A DNA stretch of 64,000 bases, taken from contig NZ_RBIJ01000003.1 of the NCBI RefSeq assembly GCF_003633725.1, positions 181,074 through 245,073 on the forward strand, written 5' to 3'. Shown here in pieces: positions 29,563-39,848 of the stretch (positions are counted from its first letter, which is position 1; each line of letters starts with the position of its first letter). The notes below the pieces were generated by a model. It saw nothing but the letters and a program-made list of their open reading frames with translations. It was not told where the DNA came from and made no database searches. Source of the stretch: Brockia lithotrophica. Lineage in GTDB: Bacteria > Bacillota > Bacilli > Thermicanales > DSM-22653. A program made the position numbers and the translations under genes.

Positions 29563-30519
29563 TCAGCGCCGCCGTTCTTCCGGCAAGGGGGTCGAGCGGA
29601 CGACCTCCGCGAGAAGGTCCCGGACGGCCTCTGCCGAGTTCTCTTCGTCCGCGAGGAGGATTCGATGCCCCCAGGCGTACGGGAGAAGCCGCTGAACATC
29701 TTCCGGTAGGACGTACTCGCGCCCCCGGAGGTAGGCCCACGCCCGCGCGAGGCGCGCAAGACCCAAACTCCCCCGCGGGCTCACCCCCAGGAGGACCCGG
29801 GGGTGCGTCCTCGTCTTTCGGGCGAGGGCGACGACGTAGTCGGCTACGGCCTCGGAAAGGTACACGGCGCGCGCGCGGGCGATGTGCGCCGACAACGCTT
29901 CGGCGTCCAACATCTCGGGGAGATCTTCCGGGGAGAGGGGCTCGCGGGTGAGGAGGGCACGTTCCGCGGCGGCCGGAGGGTAGCCGAGGCTCAGGCGAAG
30001 GAGGAAGCGGTCGAGCTCCGCCTCCGGAAGCGGGTACGTCCCCTCGAGTTCCACGGGATTTTGCGTAGCGAGGACGAAAAACGGCCTAGGAAGCGGGTAC
30101 GTCCTTCCTTCTACCGTAACCCGGCGCTCCTCCATCGCCTCGAGAAGGGCCGCCTGCGTCCGCGGCGAGGCGCGGTTGAGTTCGTCGGCGAGGAGGACGT
30201 GGGCAAAGATCGGACCGCGGCGAAACTCCGTCTCCCCGCGAGGCGAAAGGTATACGTAACCTGTAAGGTCCGCAGGAAGGAGGTCGGGGGTAAAAGACAC
30301 GCGGGCAAACGAAAGGCCCAGCACCCGGGAAAACACGCGAAGGAGCGTCGTCTTCCCCACCCCGGGCACGTCCTCCACGAGAACGTGACCCTCGGCGAGG
30401 ACGGCGGCAAAGAGGAGTTCGAGCACCTCGCGCTGCCCGTAGTAGACCCGTTCCACTTGGGCGAAAAGGGCGGAAAACGCCGTTCCCGCCCCTTCCGCCG
30501 CACGCTCCGGCTTGTCCAT
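29563..30519 (-). CDS. MoxR-family AAA+ ATPase
   Basis: A chaperone-like AAA+ ATPase working with DUF58/transglutaminase partners. Walker A EDVPGVGKTTLLR, Walker B HVLLADELNRASPRTQAALL, MEERRVTV and FVLATQNPVELEGTYPLPEA are all present, with the C-terminal lid GVSPRGSLGLARLARAWA. The ATG at 30519 follows AAAGGAC; earlier in-frame codons have no site. It is the first gene of the minus-strand operon running to guaA. Confidence 0.92.
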   Translation of the reverse strand: MDKPERAAEGAGTAFSALFAQVERVYYGQREVLELLFAAVLAEGHVLVEDVPGVGKTTLLRVFSRVLGLSFARVSFTPDLLPADLTGYVYLSPRGETEFRRGPIFAHVLLADELNRASPRTQAALLEAMEERRVTVEGRTYPLPRPFFVLATQNPVELEGTYPLPEAELDRFLLRLSLGYPPAAAERALLTREPLSPEDLPEMLDAEALSAHIARARAVYLSEAVADYVVALARKTRTHPRVLLGVSPRGSLGLARLARAWAYLRGREYVLPEDVQRLLPYAWGHRILLADEENSAEAVRDLLAEVVRSTPLPEERRR

Positions 30520-30691
30520 ACGCGGACCGTCCTTTCTCTGAGGCCCCGGGAAGGAGCGGTTCGCCTTTAACTTTACCCCGGAACGAAAGCCGAGGCAAAG
30601 GGAAAGTCCACCCCTTTCCGGACCCCTTCTGCGAACTCCCGATTTCCCCCGCGCATACCCTGGGGCGAAAGCGGAATCGGGAGGGGTGGGC

Positions 30692-31336
30692 GTGGAGCTC
30701 TTCCTCATGCTCCTTGGGTTTACCTTCGCCTCCAGCGTCGACAACTACGCCGTGGCGATCACCTACGGCCTCCGACGCGTGCGGATCCCCCTGACCTCGA
30801 ACCTCCTCATCGCCGGTGTCGCCTTCCTCTTCAGCGCCGCGGGGATGTCCTTCGGCCTCTTCCTCAAAGAGGTGCTCCCCGACCTCCTCCCCACCGTGCT
30901 GGGAGCGGCAATCCTCGGAATCCTTGGCCTCCGCGTCGTACTCCTCGCCTGGCCCCGAAACCGACGAACGGCCGAGAAACCCAAGGAAAAGGGCAATACG
31001 GAAGCCTGGCCTTCCCTCGAAGACGTCTTCCACTCTCCGGACAGCGTGGATCGCGACGGAAACCGGGTCATCGGGTGGGGAGAGGCGGTCCTTCTCGGGG
31101 TGGCCCTCTCGGCAAACGCCCTGACGAACGGCGTGAGCGCGGGCCTCTTCGGCCTTCCGGTCCTCCTCCTCTCCGCACTCACGTCCTTGGGCAGCTTCGT
31201 GAGCGTATGGCTCGGCGCGCTTACCGGCGAAACCGTCGCCCGCGTGCGCGTGGGCCCCTTCACCGTAGGGCAATTTGGAACGATCCTCTCGGGCGCCCTC
31301 CTTCTCGTCATCGCCTTCTTCGCCTTGTTGGACTGA
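30692..31336 (+). CDS. ytaF: YtaF/MntP-like sporulation membrane protein
   Basis: A six-segment membrane protein of the MntP/YtaF superfamily (putative divalent cation exporters; YtaF is sporulation-associated in Bacillus). The N-terminal repeat has FASSVDNYAVAITYGLR. The C-terminal repeat has VALSANALTNGVSAGLFG. Between them is an EF-hand-like loop, DSVDRDGNRVIGWGEA, typical of YtaF. The GTG at 30692 follows GGGAGGGG; a GTG 6 bases upstream is possible. It is divergent from moxR and convergent with groEL. Confidence 0.72.
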   Translation: MELFLMLLGFTFASSVDNYAVAITYGLRRVRIPLTSNLLIAGVAFLFSAAGMSFGLFLKEVLPDLLPTVLGAAILGILGLRVVLLAWPRNRRTAEKPKEKGNTEAWPSLEDVFHSPDSVDRDGNRVIGWGEAVLLGVALSANALTNGVSAGLFGLPVLLLSALTSLGSFVSVWLGALTGETVARVRVGPFTVGQFGTILSGALLLVIAFFALLD

Positions 31337-31378
31337 GGGGAAATCGCAAAGGGGAGCCGAGGAAAACACCCGTTCCGT

Positions 31379-31409
31379 AAAAAAAACACCCCCGGACGAC
31401 CGGGGGTGT
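31379..31409 (-). terminator. Terminator of groESL
   Basis: ACACCCCCGG/CCGGGGGTGT stem, ACGA-type 4-base loop and eight T on the minus strand, 15 bases after the groEL stop. Confidence 0.92.
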
Positions 31410-31423
31410 TGCCTTTGCCGGGA

Positions 31424-33115
<1,692 letters not shown>

Positions 33116-33131
33116 TTACGGCCGCGCGGGG

Positions 33132-33416
33132 TTAGTCCTCTACAATTGCCAAGATGTCGGCTTCCCGAAGGATCAGGTACTCCTTGTCCTTCACCTTGAC
33201 CTCCGTCCCCGCGTACTTCGAAAAGATCACGCGGTCGCCGACCTTCACTTCCATAGGAACGAGCTTCCCGTCTTCGTACCGCCCGGGTCCCACGGCTACG
33301 ACACGCCCTTCCTGGGGCTTCTCCTTCGCCGTGTCCGGAAGAACGATCCCTCCCGCCGTCCGCTCTTCGCGTTCGAGCGGCTCCACGACGACGCGGTCGC
33401 TGAGAGGCTTGAGCAT
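33132..33416 (-). CDS. groES: Co-chaperonin GroES
   Basis: The 10-kDa lid of GroEL. The 94-residue product starts [15 protein letters not shown] and contains [16 protein letters not shown] and the C-terminal [15 protein letters not shown]. The ATG at 33416 follows GAGGAGGGG. Promoter and CIRCE lie directly upstream. Confidence 0.98.
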   Translation of the reverse strand: MLKPLSDRVVVEPLEREERTAGGIVLPDTAKEKPQEGRVVAVGPGRYEDGKLVPMEVKVGDRVIFSKYAGTEVKVKDKEYLILREADILAIVED

Positions 33417-33466
33417 CGCCACCCCTCCTCGTTGGAGTTTCTCCCGCCGGTCCGACGGGAAGAAGA

Positions 33467-33493
33467 TTAGCACTCAACCGAGGCGAGTGCTAA
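33467..33493 (-). promoter_or_regulatory. CIRCE operator (HrcA site)
   Basis: Perfect TTAGCACTC-N9-GAGTGCTAA between the groES promoter and its start codon; the binding site of the heat-shock repressor HrcA. Confidence 0.97.
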
Positions 33494-33504
33494 CACCATG
33501 ATTT

Positions 33505-33533
33505 ACTATACCCGCTTCTTCCGTCCGATGCAA
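33505..33533 (-). promoter_or_regulatory. Sigma-A promoter of groESL
   Basis: TTGCAT, a 17-base spacer, then TATAGT on the minus strand, placing the transcript start just upstream of the CIRCE element. Confidence 0.8.
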
Positions 33534-33675
33534 GGGGGGGAGAAGGTCCTGGTTCCGCCCTCACCCTTGGTATTCCCCGCTTTTCCTCGGATCTTACGCG
33601 AAGCGCCGGCATTCGCGCGCGTTTTTCCTTTTCCGTTCGTCTCGAGGGGGACGTTTCAGGACGCGGAAAACGAAA

Positions 33676-33714
33676 CGCCCGGATAGCGCTTTCACGTCCG
33701 ACGCTATCCGGGCG
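33676..33714 (-). terminator. Terminator downstream of tatA
   Basis: CGCCCGGATAGCG/CGCTATCCGGGCG, a 13-bp stem, with TTTCGTTTT on the minus strand, 32 bases after the tatA stop. Confidence 0.85.
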
Positions 33715-33745
33715 CATTTCTGACCAAACGAAGAACCCGATCGCC

Positions 33746-34030
33746 TTAGCTTTTCGCCTGATCGCCGACCTTCTTTTCCTCGGCAACCTTCTCCTCCACC
33801 TTACCCTCGATGGGGGGAGCCGTGGCGGTGCGGTCCTCAATGCGATTTTGCGGAGACGGCGGCTTGGTGTCGAGGGAGACGGAGTCTTGAAGCTCCGTAG
33901 CCGCCTTTTTGAATTCCTTGAGTGTCGTCCCGAAGGCGCGGCCGATTTCCGGCAAACGGTTCGGGCCGAAGATGATGAGCGCGAGGAGGAGGATCACGAG
34001 AAAGCCCCCGACGCCGATGTTGGAGAGCAT
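33746..34030 (-). CDS. tatA: Twin-arginine translocase subunit TatA
   Basis: The pore-forming small subunit of the Tat export pathway. One N-terminal membrane helix ([20 protein letters not shown]) is followed by the amphipathic helix [16 protein letters not shown] and a charged, disordered tail; 94 residues. It follows mogA by 5 bases on the same strand. No tatC is adjacent, unlike Bacillus tatAY-tatCY. Association with molybdenum-cofactor genes is common because Mo enzymes are Tat substrates. Confidence 0.93.
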   Translation of the reverse strand: MLSNIGVGGFLVILLLALIIFGPNRLPEIGRAFGTTLKEFKKAATELQDSVSLDTKPPSPQNRIEDRTATAPPIEGKVEEKVAEEKKVGDQAKS

Positions 34031-34035
34031 GGCCT

Positions 34036-34518
34036 TTACCCCCTTTTCCCCTGGATGAGCTCCAGGGCCGGCTCGATGAAGTCCAAAACGGCCCGCAGGC
34101 AGATCTCCGCCGAACGCGGAGCACCGGGGAGGTTCACGAGGAGCGTCGTCTTCCGCGTGCCTATGACCGCCCGGGTGAACAGCTCGTTCGGGGAAATCTG
34201 CGAGGCACGGCGGCGCATTTCCTCGGCAAATCCCGGAATGACACGATCGACGACCATGAGCGTCGCCTCCGGCGTGACGTCCCGCGGGCCCAGCCCCGTG
34301 CCCCCCGTGGTAATGAGGAGGTCGACACGATCGCGCTCGATCATCTCGATGAGGGCTTCTTTGATCGCCTCGATCTCGTCGGGAGCCACACCGTAAGCGA
34401 CGAAGTCAACCGGAAGGCGTTCGGCCAAGATGGAGGCGATGAGGTCTTTGCTTTCGTCTTTGCGTTCTCCGCGAAAGCCGCGATCGCTGATCCAGAGTAT
34501 TCCCAAACGCCACGTCAC
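34036..34518 (-). CDS. mogA: Molybdopterin adenylyltransferase (MogA/MoaB family)
   Basis: Adenylates molybdopterin, or a related step, before Mo insertion. The MoCF fold has [30 protein letters not shown] and [16 protein letters not shown]; 160 residues. The GTG at 34518 follows GGGAGGC. Whether it is MogA or MoaB in the strict sense cannot be decided from sequence. It is in operon with tatA. Confidence 0.88.
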   Translation of the reverse strand: MTWRLGILWISDRGFRGERKDESKDLIASILAERLPVDFVAYGVAPDEIEAIKEALIEMIERDRVDLLITTGGTGLGPRDVTPEATLMVVDRVIPGFAEEMRRRASQISPNELFTRAVIGTRKTTLLVNLPGAPRSAEICLRAVLDFIEPALELIQGKRG

Positions 34519-34571
34519 CGCCCGAGCCTCCCGAACCCATTGTACTCCAGGGATACAACCCCCCGCAACTC

Positions 34572-35156
34572 TCAGCAGAAGTTGGCGCCGCGAGGGAAAG
34601 ACAACGTTTCACGTTCCGTCACAATTTCCCGAAGGGGGACGTCCCACGGATCGCGGGGGACGTCGGCGAAGAGGAGCGCGGCAAAGCTCACACCGATCGC
34701 CCGGCCGGAATAGGCAGAGAGCGTACGGTCGTAGTACCCTCCCCCGTATCCAAGGCGATACCCCGTCCGGGAAAAGAGAAGCCCCGGCACGAGGAGAACC
34801 TCGGGCAATGCCGCCGGTGGCCCGGGCGGGGGTTCCCAAACCCCATACGCCCCGGGAACGAGCTCCGAACGGCGGGCCGGGCGGTACGCGAGTGGTGCAT
34901 CCGGGCGTTCGACGCGCGGCCAGAACAAAGTCTTCCCCTCTTCTTCCCAAACCCGGTAGAGGGCACTAAGGTCCACCTCCCCGGGAAGGGGGGCGTACAC
35001 GCCGATCTCCCGCACCCCAGCAGCCGCGATGAGGGCGCGCAAGTTGCAAACGATCGCGGCTTCGGCTTCCCGCCGGTAGGCCTCCGGCAAAAGGGCGCGG
35101 AGGGTGCGGGCGGCCCTCCGCCACAGGCGTTTTGCCCGCTCCGTAGGGCTTTGCAC
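34572..35156 (-). CDS. 5-formyltetrahydrofolate cyclo-ligase
   Basis: Converts 5-formyl-THF to 5,10-methenyl-THF with ATP, returning stored folate to the one-carbon pool used by PurN and PurH. The family signature is LLFSRTGYRLGYGGGYYDRT, with GVYAPLPGEVDLSAL upstream; 194 residues. The GTG at 35156 has GGGAGGTG 8 bases upstream and lies 16 bases after the tsaD stop. Confidence 0.9.
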   Translation of the reverse strand: MQSPTERAKRLWRRAARTLRALLPEAYRREAEAAIVCNLRALIAAAGVREIGVYAPLPGEVDLSALYRVWEEEGKTLFWPRVERPDAPLAYRPARRSELVPGAYGVWEPPPGPPAALPEVLLVPGLLFSRTGYRLGYGGGYYDRTLSAYSGRAIGVSFAALLFADVPRDPWDVPLREIVTERETLSFPRGANFC

Positions 35157-35172
35157 CGCGGGGCCACCTCCC

Positions 35173-36213
35173 TCAGCCGCGGACGCGGTCGGCGAGGTAA
35201 GGATCGGAAAGCGGCCACCCATCCAAAGAAAGGGAAGCGCGCGCGGGAAGGTCGAGGTCGGCGGTGATCCCCGCGTGCAGAAGCTCCACCCCGAGGGCGG
35301 CGACCATGGCGGCGTTGTCCGTGCAGTAGGCCGGGGGCGGGATCCGCAGGCGTACCCCGCGCGCTTCCGCCTCGCGGGCGAACCGCCGCCGGAGGGCGCT
35401 GTTGGCCGCCACGCCGCCAGCGACGACGAGTTCCCTTACGCCCGTCTCGTCTACCGCGCGGAAGGTCTTTTCTGCGAGGACGTCCACGACCGCCGCCTGG
35501 AAACTCGCCGCAACGTCTTCGGGGCGAGGGGATTCCCCCGCTGCCTCGGCCCGCTCGAGGAAGTGCCGTACGTGCGTCTTAAGCCCGCTGAAGCTGAAGG
35601 CGTACCCTTCGAGCACGACGCGGGGAAAGGAGTAGCGTGCCTCTCCGGATTGGGCAAGACGGTCGATCTCCGGGCCGCCCGGGTAAGGAAGCCCGAGGAG
35701 ACGGGCTACCTTGTCGTACGCCTCCCCTACGGCGTCGTCGCGCGTGGCCCCCAGAAGGCGAAACGCGAGCGGCCCCTCCACGAGGACGAGCTCCGTGTGC
35801 CCGCCCGAGATGAGGAGGGCGAGAAAGGGATAGTGGAACGGGCCCTCGAGGCGCGCGGCGTAGATGTGCGCCGCGAGGTGGTGGACCGGAAGGAGGGGAA
35901 CGTCCCACGCCCAGGCGAGGGCCTTGGCGGCGGCTATGCCGACGTGAAGGGCGCCGACGAGGCCGGGACCGTAGGTGACGGCCACGGCCCGAACCTCCTT
36001 CCGCAAGGACGCCGCGCCGCCGGCCACTTGCTCCAAAAGGGGGAGAATGGCGACGAGGTGCTCGCGGGCGGCGAGCTCCGGGACCACGCCGCCGTAGGCA
36101 GCGTGCCGCTCCATCTGACTTGTGAGAAAAGAAGCTCGGACGGAAAAGGTGTCGTCTACGAGGGCGACGGCCGTCTCGTCGCAGCTCGTTTCAATCCCCA
36201 AGACGGAGGAAAT
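35173..36213 (-). CDS. tsaD: tRNA t6A synthase catalytic subunit TsaD (probable ATT start)
   Basis: Transfers threonylcarbamoyl to A37 of ANN-decoding tRNAs together with TsaB and TsaE. Signatures are VLGIETSCDETAVALVDD, the metal-binding HHLAAHIYA, LLISGGHTELVLV and VVAGGVAANSALRRRF. The start is unusual. The best ribosome site (GGAAGGAGGGG) is 8 bases before an in-frame ATT at 36213, which gives M-SSVLGIETS, the family's normal N-terminus. TTG at 36201 would cut into the first strand, and the ATG at 36282 lies deep inside the upstream gene with no site. It overlaps tsaB-rimI by 23 bases. Confidence 0.93.
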   Translation of the reverse strand: MSSVLGIETSCDETAVALVDDTFSVRASFLTSQMERHAAYGGVVPELAAREHLVAILPLLEQVAGGAASLRKEVRAVAVTYGPGLVGALHVGIAAAKALAWAWDVPLLPVHHLAAHIYAARLEGPFHYPFLALLISGGHTELVLVEGPLAFRLLGATRDDAVGEAYDKVARLLGLPYPGGPEIDRLAQSGEARYSFPRVVLEGYAFSFSGLKTHVRHFLERAEAAGESPRPEDVAASFQAAVVDVLAEKTFRAVDETGVRELVVAGGVAANSALRRRFAREAEARGVRLRIPPPAYCTDNAAMVAALGVELLHAGITADLDLPARASLSLDGWPLSDPYLADRVRG

Positions 36214-37432
36214 CCTCGTCCCCTCCTTCCACGAAACGCGTCCACGCGGGAATGCGGGCCTCCATGAGGAAGGCGTCCTCACCGTCGTCTTCGTAGTAGT
36301 GCGGGCGAACGCCCACCACGCGAAAGCCGAGCTTGCGGTAGAGCTTCTGCGCGACGAGGTTAGAGCGCCGCACCTCGAGGGTTACGAGGCGGGCCCCCTC
36401 GAGCCGGGCGCGCTCGAGGAGGCGGCGCACGATCCCCTCGCCGATGCCGCGCCGGCGGTAGGCGGGATGAACGGCGATGTTGGTCACGTGCGCCTCGCCG
36501 AGGTGGGAGAGCACCCAAATCCCGCCGTACCCGACCACCTGCCCGTCCACAACCGCCACGACGTAGCGCGCAAGGGGGTTTTCCCGCAGTTCCCGCAAAA
36601 AGCTCGCCTCGCTCCAAGGGGAGGAAAAGGAAAGGCGCTCAAGCGCCGCGACCTGAGGGACGTCCTCTTCGCGCATCCGCCGATACTCCGCCGCTCCGCC
36701 CTCGCGTTCCACGACGATCGACCCCTCTTGCCCTGCACTACAGCTCACCGAAAGAAAGTACGCGGGCTCGACGGTAAGGGGATCCGTTTGGCCCTTTTCG
36801 AACTTGCGACCCGCCAAGGCCGCGAGAACCGCCGCCCGCGGAAAGCCGAGAGGGGGCTCGAAGAACGCGGCGGCGCTTCCCAACGCGGCGCGGATGCGCG
36901 CGGCAAACGGCGCGAGGTCAGTCCCCGCAAAGACGACGGGCGGTCTTCCGTGTGCCTCCCACGCTCTGCGGAGCTCGTCGAGAAACTCGGAAAAGGACGC
37001 CTTACGGTCCGCCAGAACGGGAAGGGGAGTACCGTCACGGGAATCCGCGCGGTAGAGGGCGGCGTACACGTTGTCGTTGCGGGCGTCGAGGACGGGGGCC
37101 GCCCAACCCGATGCCCCAGCAACCGACGCCGCCCAAAGTTCCAACGTGGAAACGGCGACGAGAGGTTTCCCCAAAGACCAGGCTACGACCTTTGCGGCGG
37201 TGAGTCCGAGGCGCAGGCCGGTGAACGATCCGGGGCCACGGGCCACCGCGACGAGGTCGACGTCCTCCGGCCTCCACCCTGCTTCGGCTACCGCCCGCCG
37301 AAGGAGCGGGAAGAGGAGCTCTGCGTGGCGCCGCTCCGGATAGAGGTAGGAAAACTCCGCGAGGACGCGCTTACCCTCGCTTGCGGCGACGGCGAGCGGT
37401 TCGGTGGACGTCTCCAAGGCGAGAATGCGCAC
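36191..37432 (-). CDS. tsaB: TsaB-RimI fusion protein
   Basis: Two t6A/ribosome-maturation functions in one chain. Residues ~1-230 are TsaB (VRILALETSTEPLAVAA, ERRHAELLFPLL, VARGPGSFTGLRLGL), the non-catalytic partner of TsaD. Residues ~255-410 are a GNAT acetyltransferase of the RimI type (EAHVTNIAVHPAYRRRGIGE, LEVRRSNLVAQKLYRKLGF), which acetylates ribosomal protein bS18. The two genes are separate neighbours in Bacillus (ydiC, ydiD). The GTG at 37432 follows GGAGGAGAGGGG and lies 4 bases after tsaE. Confidence 0.93.
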   Translation of the reverse strand: MRILALETSTEPLAVAASEGKRVLAEFSYLYPERRHAELLFPLLRRAVAEAGWRPEDVDLVAVARGPGSFTGLRLGLTAAKVVAWSLGKPLVAVSTLELWAASVAGASGWAAPVLDARNDNVYAALYRADSRDGTPLPVLADRKASFSEFLDELRRAWEAHGRPPVVFAGTDLAPFAARIRAALGSAAAFFEPPLGFPRAAVLAALAGRKFEKGQTDPLTVEPAYFLSVSCSAGQEGSIVVEREGGAAEYRRMREEDVPQVAALERLSFSSPWSEASFLRELRENPLARYVVAVVDGQVVGYGGIWVLSHLGEAHVTNIAVHPAYRRRGIGEGIVRRLLERARLEGARLVTLEVRRSNLVAQKLYRKLGFRVVGVRPHYYEDDGEDAFLMEARIPAWTRFVEGGDEDFLRLGD

Positions 37433-37436
37433 GGGC

Positions 37437-37967
37437 TTACCCCTCTCCTCCGTCGGCAGGGCGACCTCCCTCCCCTTCCCCGCCTCCCTCGGACGCCCGA
37501 AGTGCCTCCTTGGCAAGCGCAAGCGCAAAGGCGGCATCCGGCGTACGCGGCCTTAGGACGACGCGACGGGGTTCGTCGCCCGCCCCCGCGATTTCCACCG
37601 CGAGCGTCGGAAGGCGCCACGACCAGTTTCCGCGTTCGGGCCATTCTACGGCGACGATAGCGCCGCGCCGGACGTCCTCTTCGATTTCCTCCATCAAAGG
37701 CTCCGCCTCCTCCGGCCGCATCCGGTAAGCGTCCACGTGGTAGAAGGGACGCGTACCTTCGTAGCGGCGAAGGAGGAGAAACGTGGGGCTCGTAACCTCT
37801 TCTTGCACGCCGAGACCCCGCGCGAGCCCTTGGGCAAAGGTCGTCTTGCCCGCGCCGAGGTCGCCGTACAGGAGAAAAACAACGCCGCCGCGCAGGCGGC
37901 GGGCGAGTTCCGCGGCAAACGACCGAAGCGCTTCCGGAGTGGAAAAGTTGGCGGCAAAGCTGGACGT
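37437..37967 (-). CDS. tsaE: tRNA t6A accessory ATPase TsaE (no canonical start codon)
   Basis: The ATPase that drives TsaBD turnover. Walker A is [20 protein letters not shown], followed by [23 protein letters not shown] and AVEWPERG; a Gly/Glu-rich tail ends the protein. In frame, the reading frame begins right after the TGA of alr. No ATG, GTG or TTG occurs before the Walker A region; the first GTG, at 37808, would remove the P-loop. The best candidate is ACG at 37967, with GGGGGTG about 7 bases upstream, giving 176 residues. Read-through of the alr TGA is the alternative. The domain assignment is certain; the start is not. Confidence 0.88.
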   Translation of the reverse strand, partial: TSSFAANFSTPEALRSFAAELARRLRGGVVFLLYGDLGAGKTTFAQGLARGLGVQEEVTSPTFLLLRRYEGTRPFYHVDAYRMRPEEAEPLMEEIEEDVRRGAIVAVEWPERGNWSWRLPTLAVEIAGAGDEPRRVVLRPRTPDAAFALALAKEALRASEGGGEGEGGRPADGGEG

Positions 37968-37973
37968 CGCCGT

Positions 37974-39110
37974 TCACCCCCGTAGGACGCGGGCGAGGCG
38001 CGGCCCGAGTTGTGTGAGGACCTCGTAGGCGATCGTACCCAAACGGTCGGCGACCTCCCAAGGGGAAAGAAATTCGGTCCCCTGCGTTCCGAGGAAGACG
38101 ACGCTGTCTCCTACGGAGGCCTCGGGTACGTCGGTCACGTCGACGAACAAGGCGTCCATGCTCACGCGACCCACGATGGGTACGCGTCGGCCCCGCACGA
38201 GCGCCTCTCCGCGCCCGTCTCCGAGCGCCCGAAAGATCCCGTCGCCGTACCCCAGCGGTACGACGGCGAGACGCGTGGGCCGGCGCGCCACGAAGCCGCC
38301 GCCGTATCCCGCCGTCTCCCCGGGGGCGATAAGGTGGAGTTGGGCGATCGGCGCCGTGAGCCGCATCACCGGCCGCAAAAAGGCGAACGAAGATGCAAGG
38401 CGCGGCGAAGGGGGGATGCCGTACAGGGAAATCCCCAGGCGGACGAGGTCGTAGCTCCGTTCGGGAAAGCGGACGAAGCCCGCGCTGTTGTTCACGTGGC
38501 GCAAGGGGGGCGTGAGCCCTTCCGCATCCAACCGCGCAAGCAGGCGGGCAAACCGTTCGTGTTGCCTCTCGGCATCGTCTACGTCCGGTTCGTCGGCCCG
38601 GGCCAGGTGCGTGTATATCCCTTCCACCTCGACCTTGGGCACCTCGCGCAGGATGCGGAGCACGTCGACGACTTCTTCTTCCCGGCCAATCCCCCACCGG
38701 TGCATCCCCGTATCCACCTTCACATGCACCTTAAGGCGGGGAAGGCTGGACTTCAGGGAAGTGCGCAGGCGCGAGACGAAGGCCGGATCGAATACGGTAA
38801 CCGCGATCCCCTGGGCTTGGGCGTCGGGAAGGCATTCGGCGTCAACGGGTCCGAGGACGAGGACGGGCGTGTCCACTCCGAGGGTGCGAATTTCGAGCGC
38901 TTCGCTCAAGGTGGCCACGGCAAAGTAGGACACGCCGAGTTCCGCAAGCAAGGGGACGAGCTGACGAACGCCGTGGCCGTAAGCGTTCGCCTTGACGACC
39001 GCCATGATTCCCGACGACCGCGGAAGCAGGCCGGTGAGTGCGAGGACGTTGTGGCGAAGGGCATCCGCATCGAGTTCGATGCGCGAGGCACGACAGGTTC
39101 GAGGATCCAC
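37974..39110 (-). CDS. alr: Alanine racemase Alr
   Basis: A PLP enzyme making D-alanine for peptidoglycan. The PLP lysine is in [16 protein letters not shown], the substrate-side segment is [14 protein letters not shown], and the second catalytic Tyr is in the SLYGIPP region, with [14 protein letters not shown] following. It is 378 residues long. The GTG at 39110 follows GAGGAGGGG. In Bacillus the neighbour upstream is ydcC, and a ydcC remnant is indeed found here just upstream. The TGA stop is in frame with tsaE. Confidence 0.96.
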   Translation of the reverse strand: MDPRTCRASRIELDADALRHNVLALTGLLPRSSGIMAVVKANAYGHGVRQLVPLLAELGVSYFAVATLSEALEIRTLGVDTPVLVLGPVDAECLPDAQAQGIAVTVFDPAFVSRLRTSLKSSLPRLKVHVKVDTGMHRWGIGREEEVVDVLRILREVPKVEVEGIYTHLARADEPDVDDAERQHERFARLLARLDAEGLTPPLRHVNNSAGFVRFPERSYDLVRLGISLYGIPPSPRLASSFAFLRPVMRLTAPIAQLHLIAPGETAGYGGGFVARRPTRLAVVPLGYGDGIFRALGDGRGEALVRGRRVPIVGRVSMDALFVDVTDVPEASVGDSVVFLGTQGTEFLSPWEVADRLGTIAYEVLTQLGPRLARVLRG

Positions 39111-39144
39111 GCCGGTCCCCTCCTCGTCCTCATCTTACCCGACG

Positions 39145-39174
39145 CGAAAAGAGGAGGCAAGAAGACCTGCCTCC
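39145..39174 (-). terminator. Terminator after the ydcC remnant
   Basis: GGAGGCA/TGCCTCC with an 8-base loop followed by CTCTTTTCG on the minus strand, between the ydcC stop (39210) and alr. Confidence 0.7.
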
Positions 39175-39209
39175 CCGATGAATGCCCCAGACGTGCACAC
39201 GAACGTCGG

Positions 39210-39450
39210 CTATTTCCGCGGCAGGAAGATGGACTGGGCGACGGCGACAAGTTCGTCTTCCGGGACGTCTGTGCTCATGAGGCGGACGTCGAAACCGCGG
39301 TAGGTGAAGCGCAGGATCCGCAAGTCGTCGCTCCGCGTGAGCCCCCCCATGTGAACAAGAGGTCGACGGGGACGCCGTCTTGGGCGGTCACCATGAGCTC
39401 CCGCGCCGGCGAGACGGTGAGGGTGAAGCTCCGGCTCCCTCCCTCGCGTT
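39210..39450 (-). pseudogene. ydcC: 3' remnant of a YdcC/LolA-like lipoprotein-carrier-type gene
   Basis: Only the last ~80 codons remain. They read SFTLTVSPARELMV ... DLLFTWGG, then, after a one-base shift in a run of seven C (plus strand 39342-39348), LTRSDDLRILRFTYRGFDV ... VAVAQSIFLPRK and a TAG at 39210. Adding one base to the run restores a single frame. The composition is the GC-rich type of the alr side. The 5' part is replaced at about 39450 by an AT-richer, unrelated sequence. The Bacillus order ydcC-alr supports the identity. This is the scar at the border between the two halves of the window. Confidence 0.65.
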
Positions 39451-39651
39451 CATAAGGTGGGTGTCTATCTCCTGCAGAACCCAGGCGAAAATTCCGAGGG
39501 TCATTTCTAAAGACTGCCTCTGCACTTCCTTCTCTAGTTGGTAAAAGTCGCGGCAACAGATGATCAATTCGTTGATTTTATCTCCAAAAATAAGAATCTG
39601 GTCCACCAGAGGTTGAATAAAAGTAAACTGAAGTTTTTCGCTTCTATTCAT
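39388..39651 (-). CDS. Unrecognised small ORF: 5' gene fragment joined to the ydcC remnant
   Basis: An ATG at 39651 has an excellent AAGGAGGAG site, so a real gene starts here. Its first ~67 residues (MNRSEKLQFTFIQ ... YQLEKEVQRQSLEM ... VLQEIDTHLMN) are helical and come from AT-richer DNA; I do not recognise the family. From about 39450 the frame runs out of phase into the ydcC remnant and reads a Ser/Arg-rich nonsense tail. It is therefore probably a truncated 5' fragment. A TACAAT at 39760..39755 on the minus strand could be its -10. Confidence 0.45.
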   Translation of the reverse strand: MNRSEKLQFTFIQPLVDQILIFGDKINELIICCRDFYQLEKEVQRQSLEMTLGIFAWVLQEIDTHLMNAREGAGASPSPSRRRGSSW

Positions 39652-39848
39652 GAGACCTCGCTCCTCCTTGCCCCTTCTTTCAGTCCATGAAAGTTGTCTG
39701 TGGGGGGGGGCGAGGTCCACTCCTTCATGAACCTCCTCCGTCACCTACTGAAATTGTACGCTCTCCTGGCCTGACGTGCACTTGATGAAGGAAATTCAAT
39801 GTTGACCTAAATGAGCCCATTTTCGGAAAAACGGTCGAACGCCGAACA

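Noticed and set aside
37974..37976. alr TGA as a selenocysteine codon
   Set aside because: Alr ends at its normal C-terminus, and no SECIS-like requirement or Sec family is involved; a simple stop before tsaE is enough.
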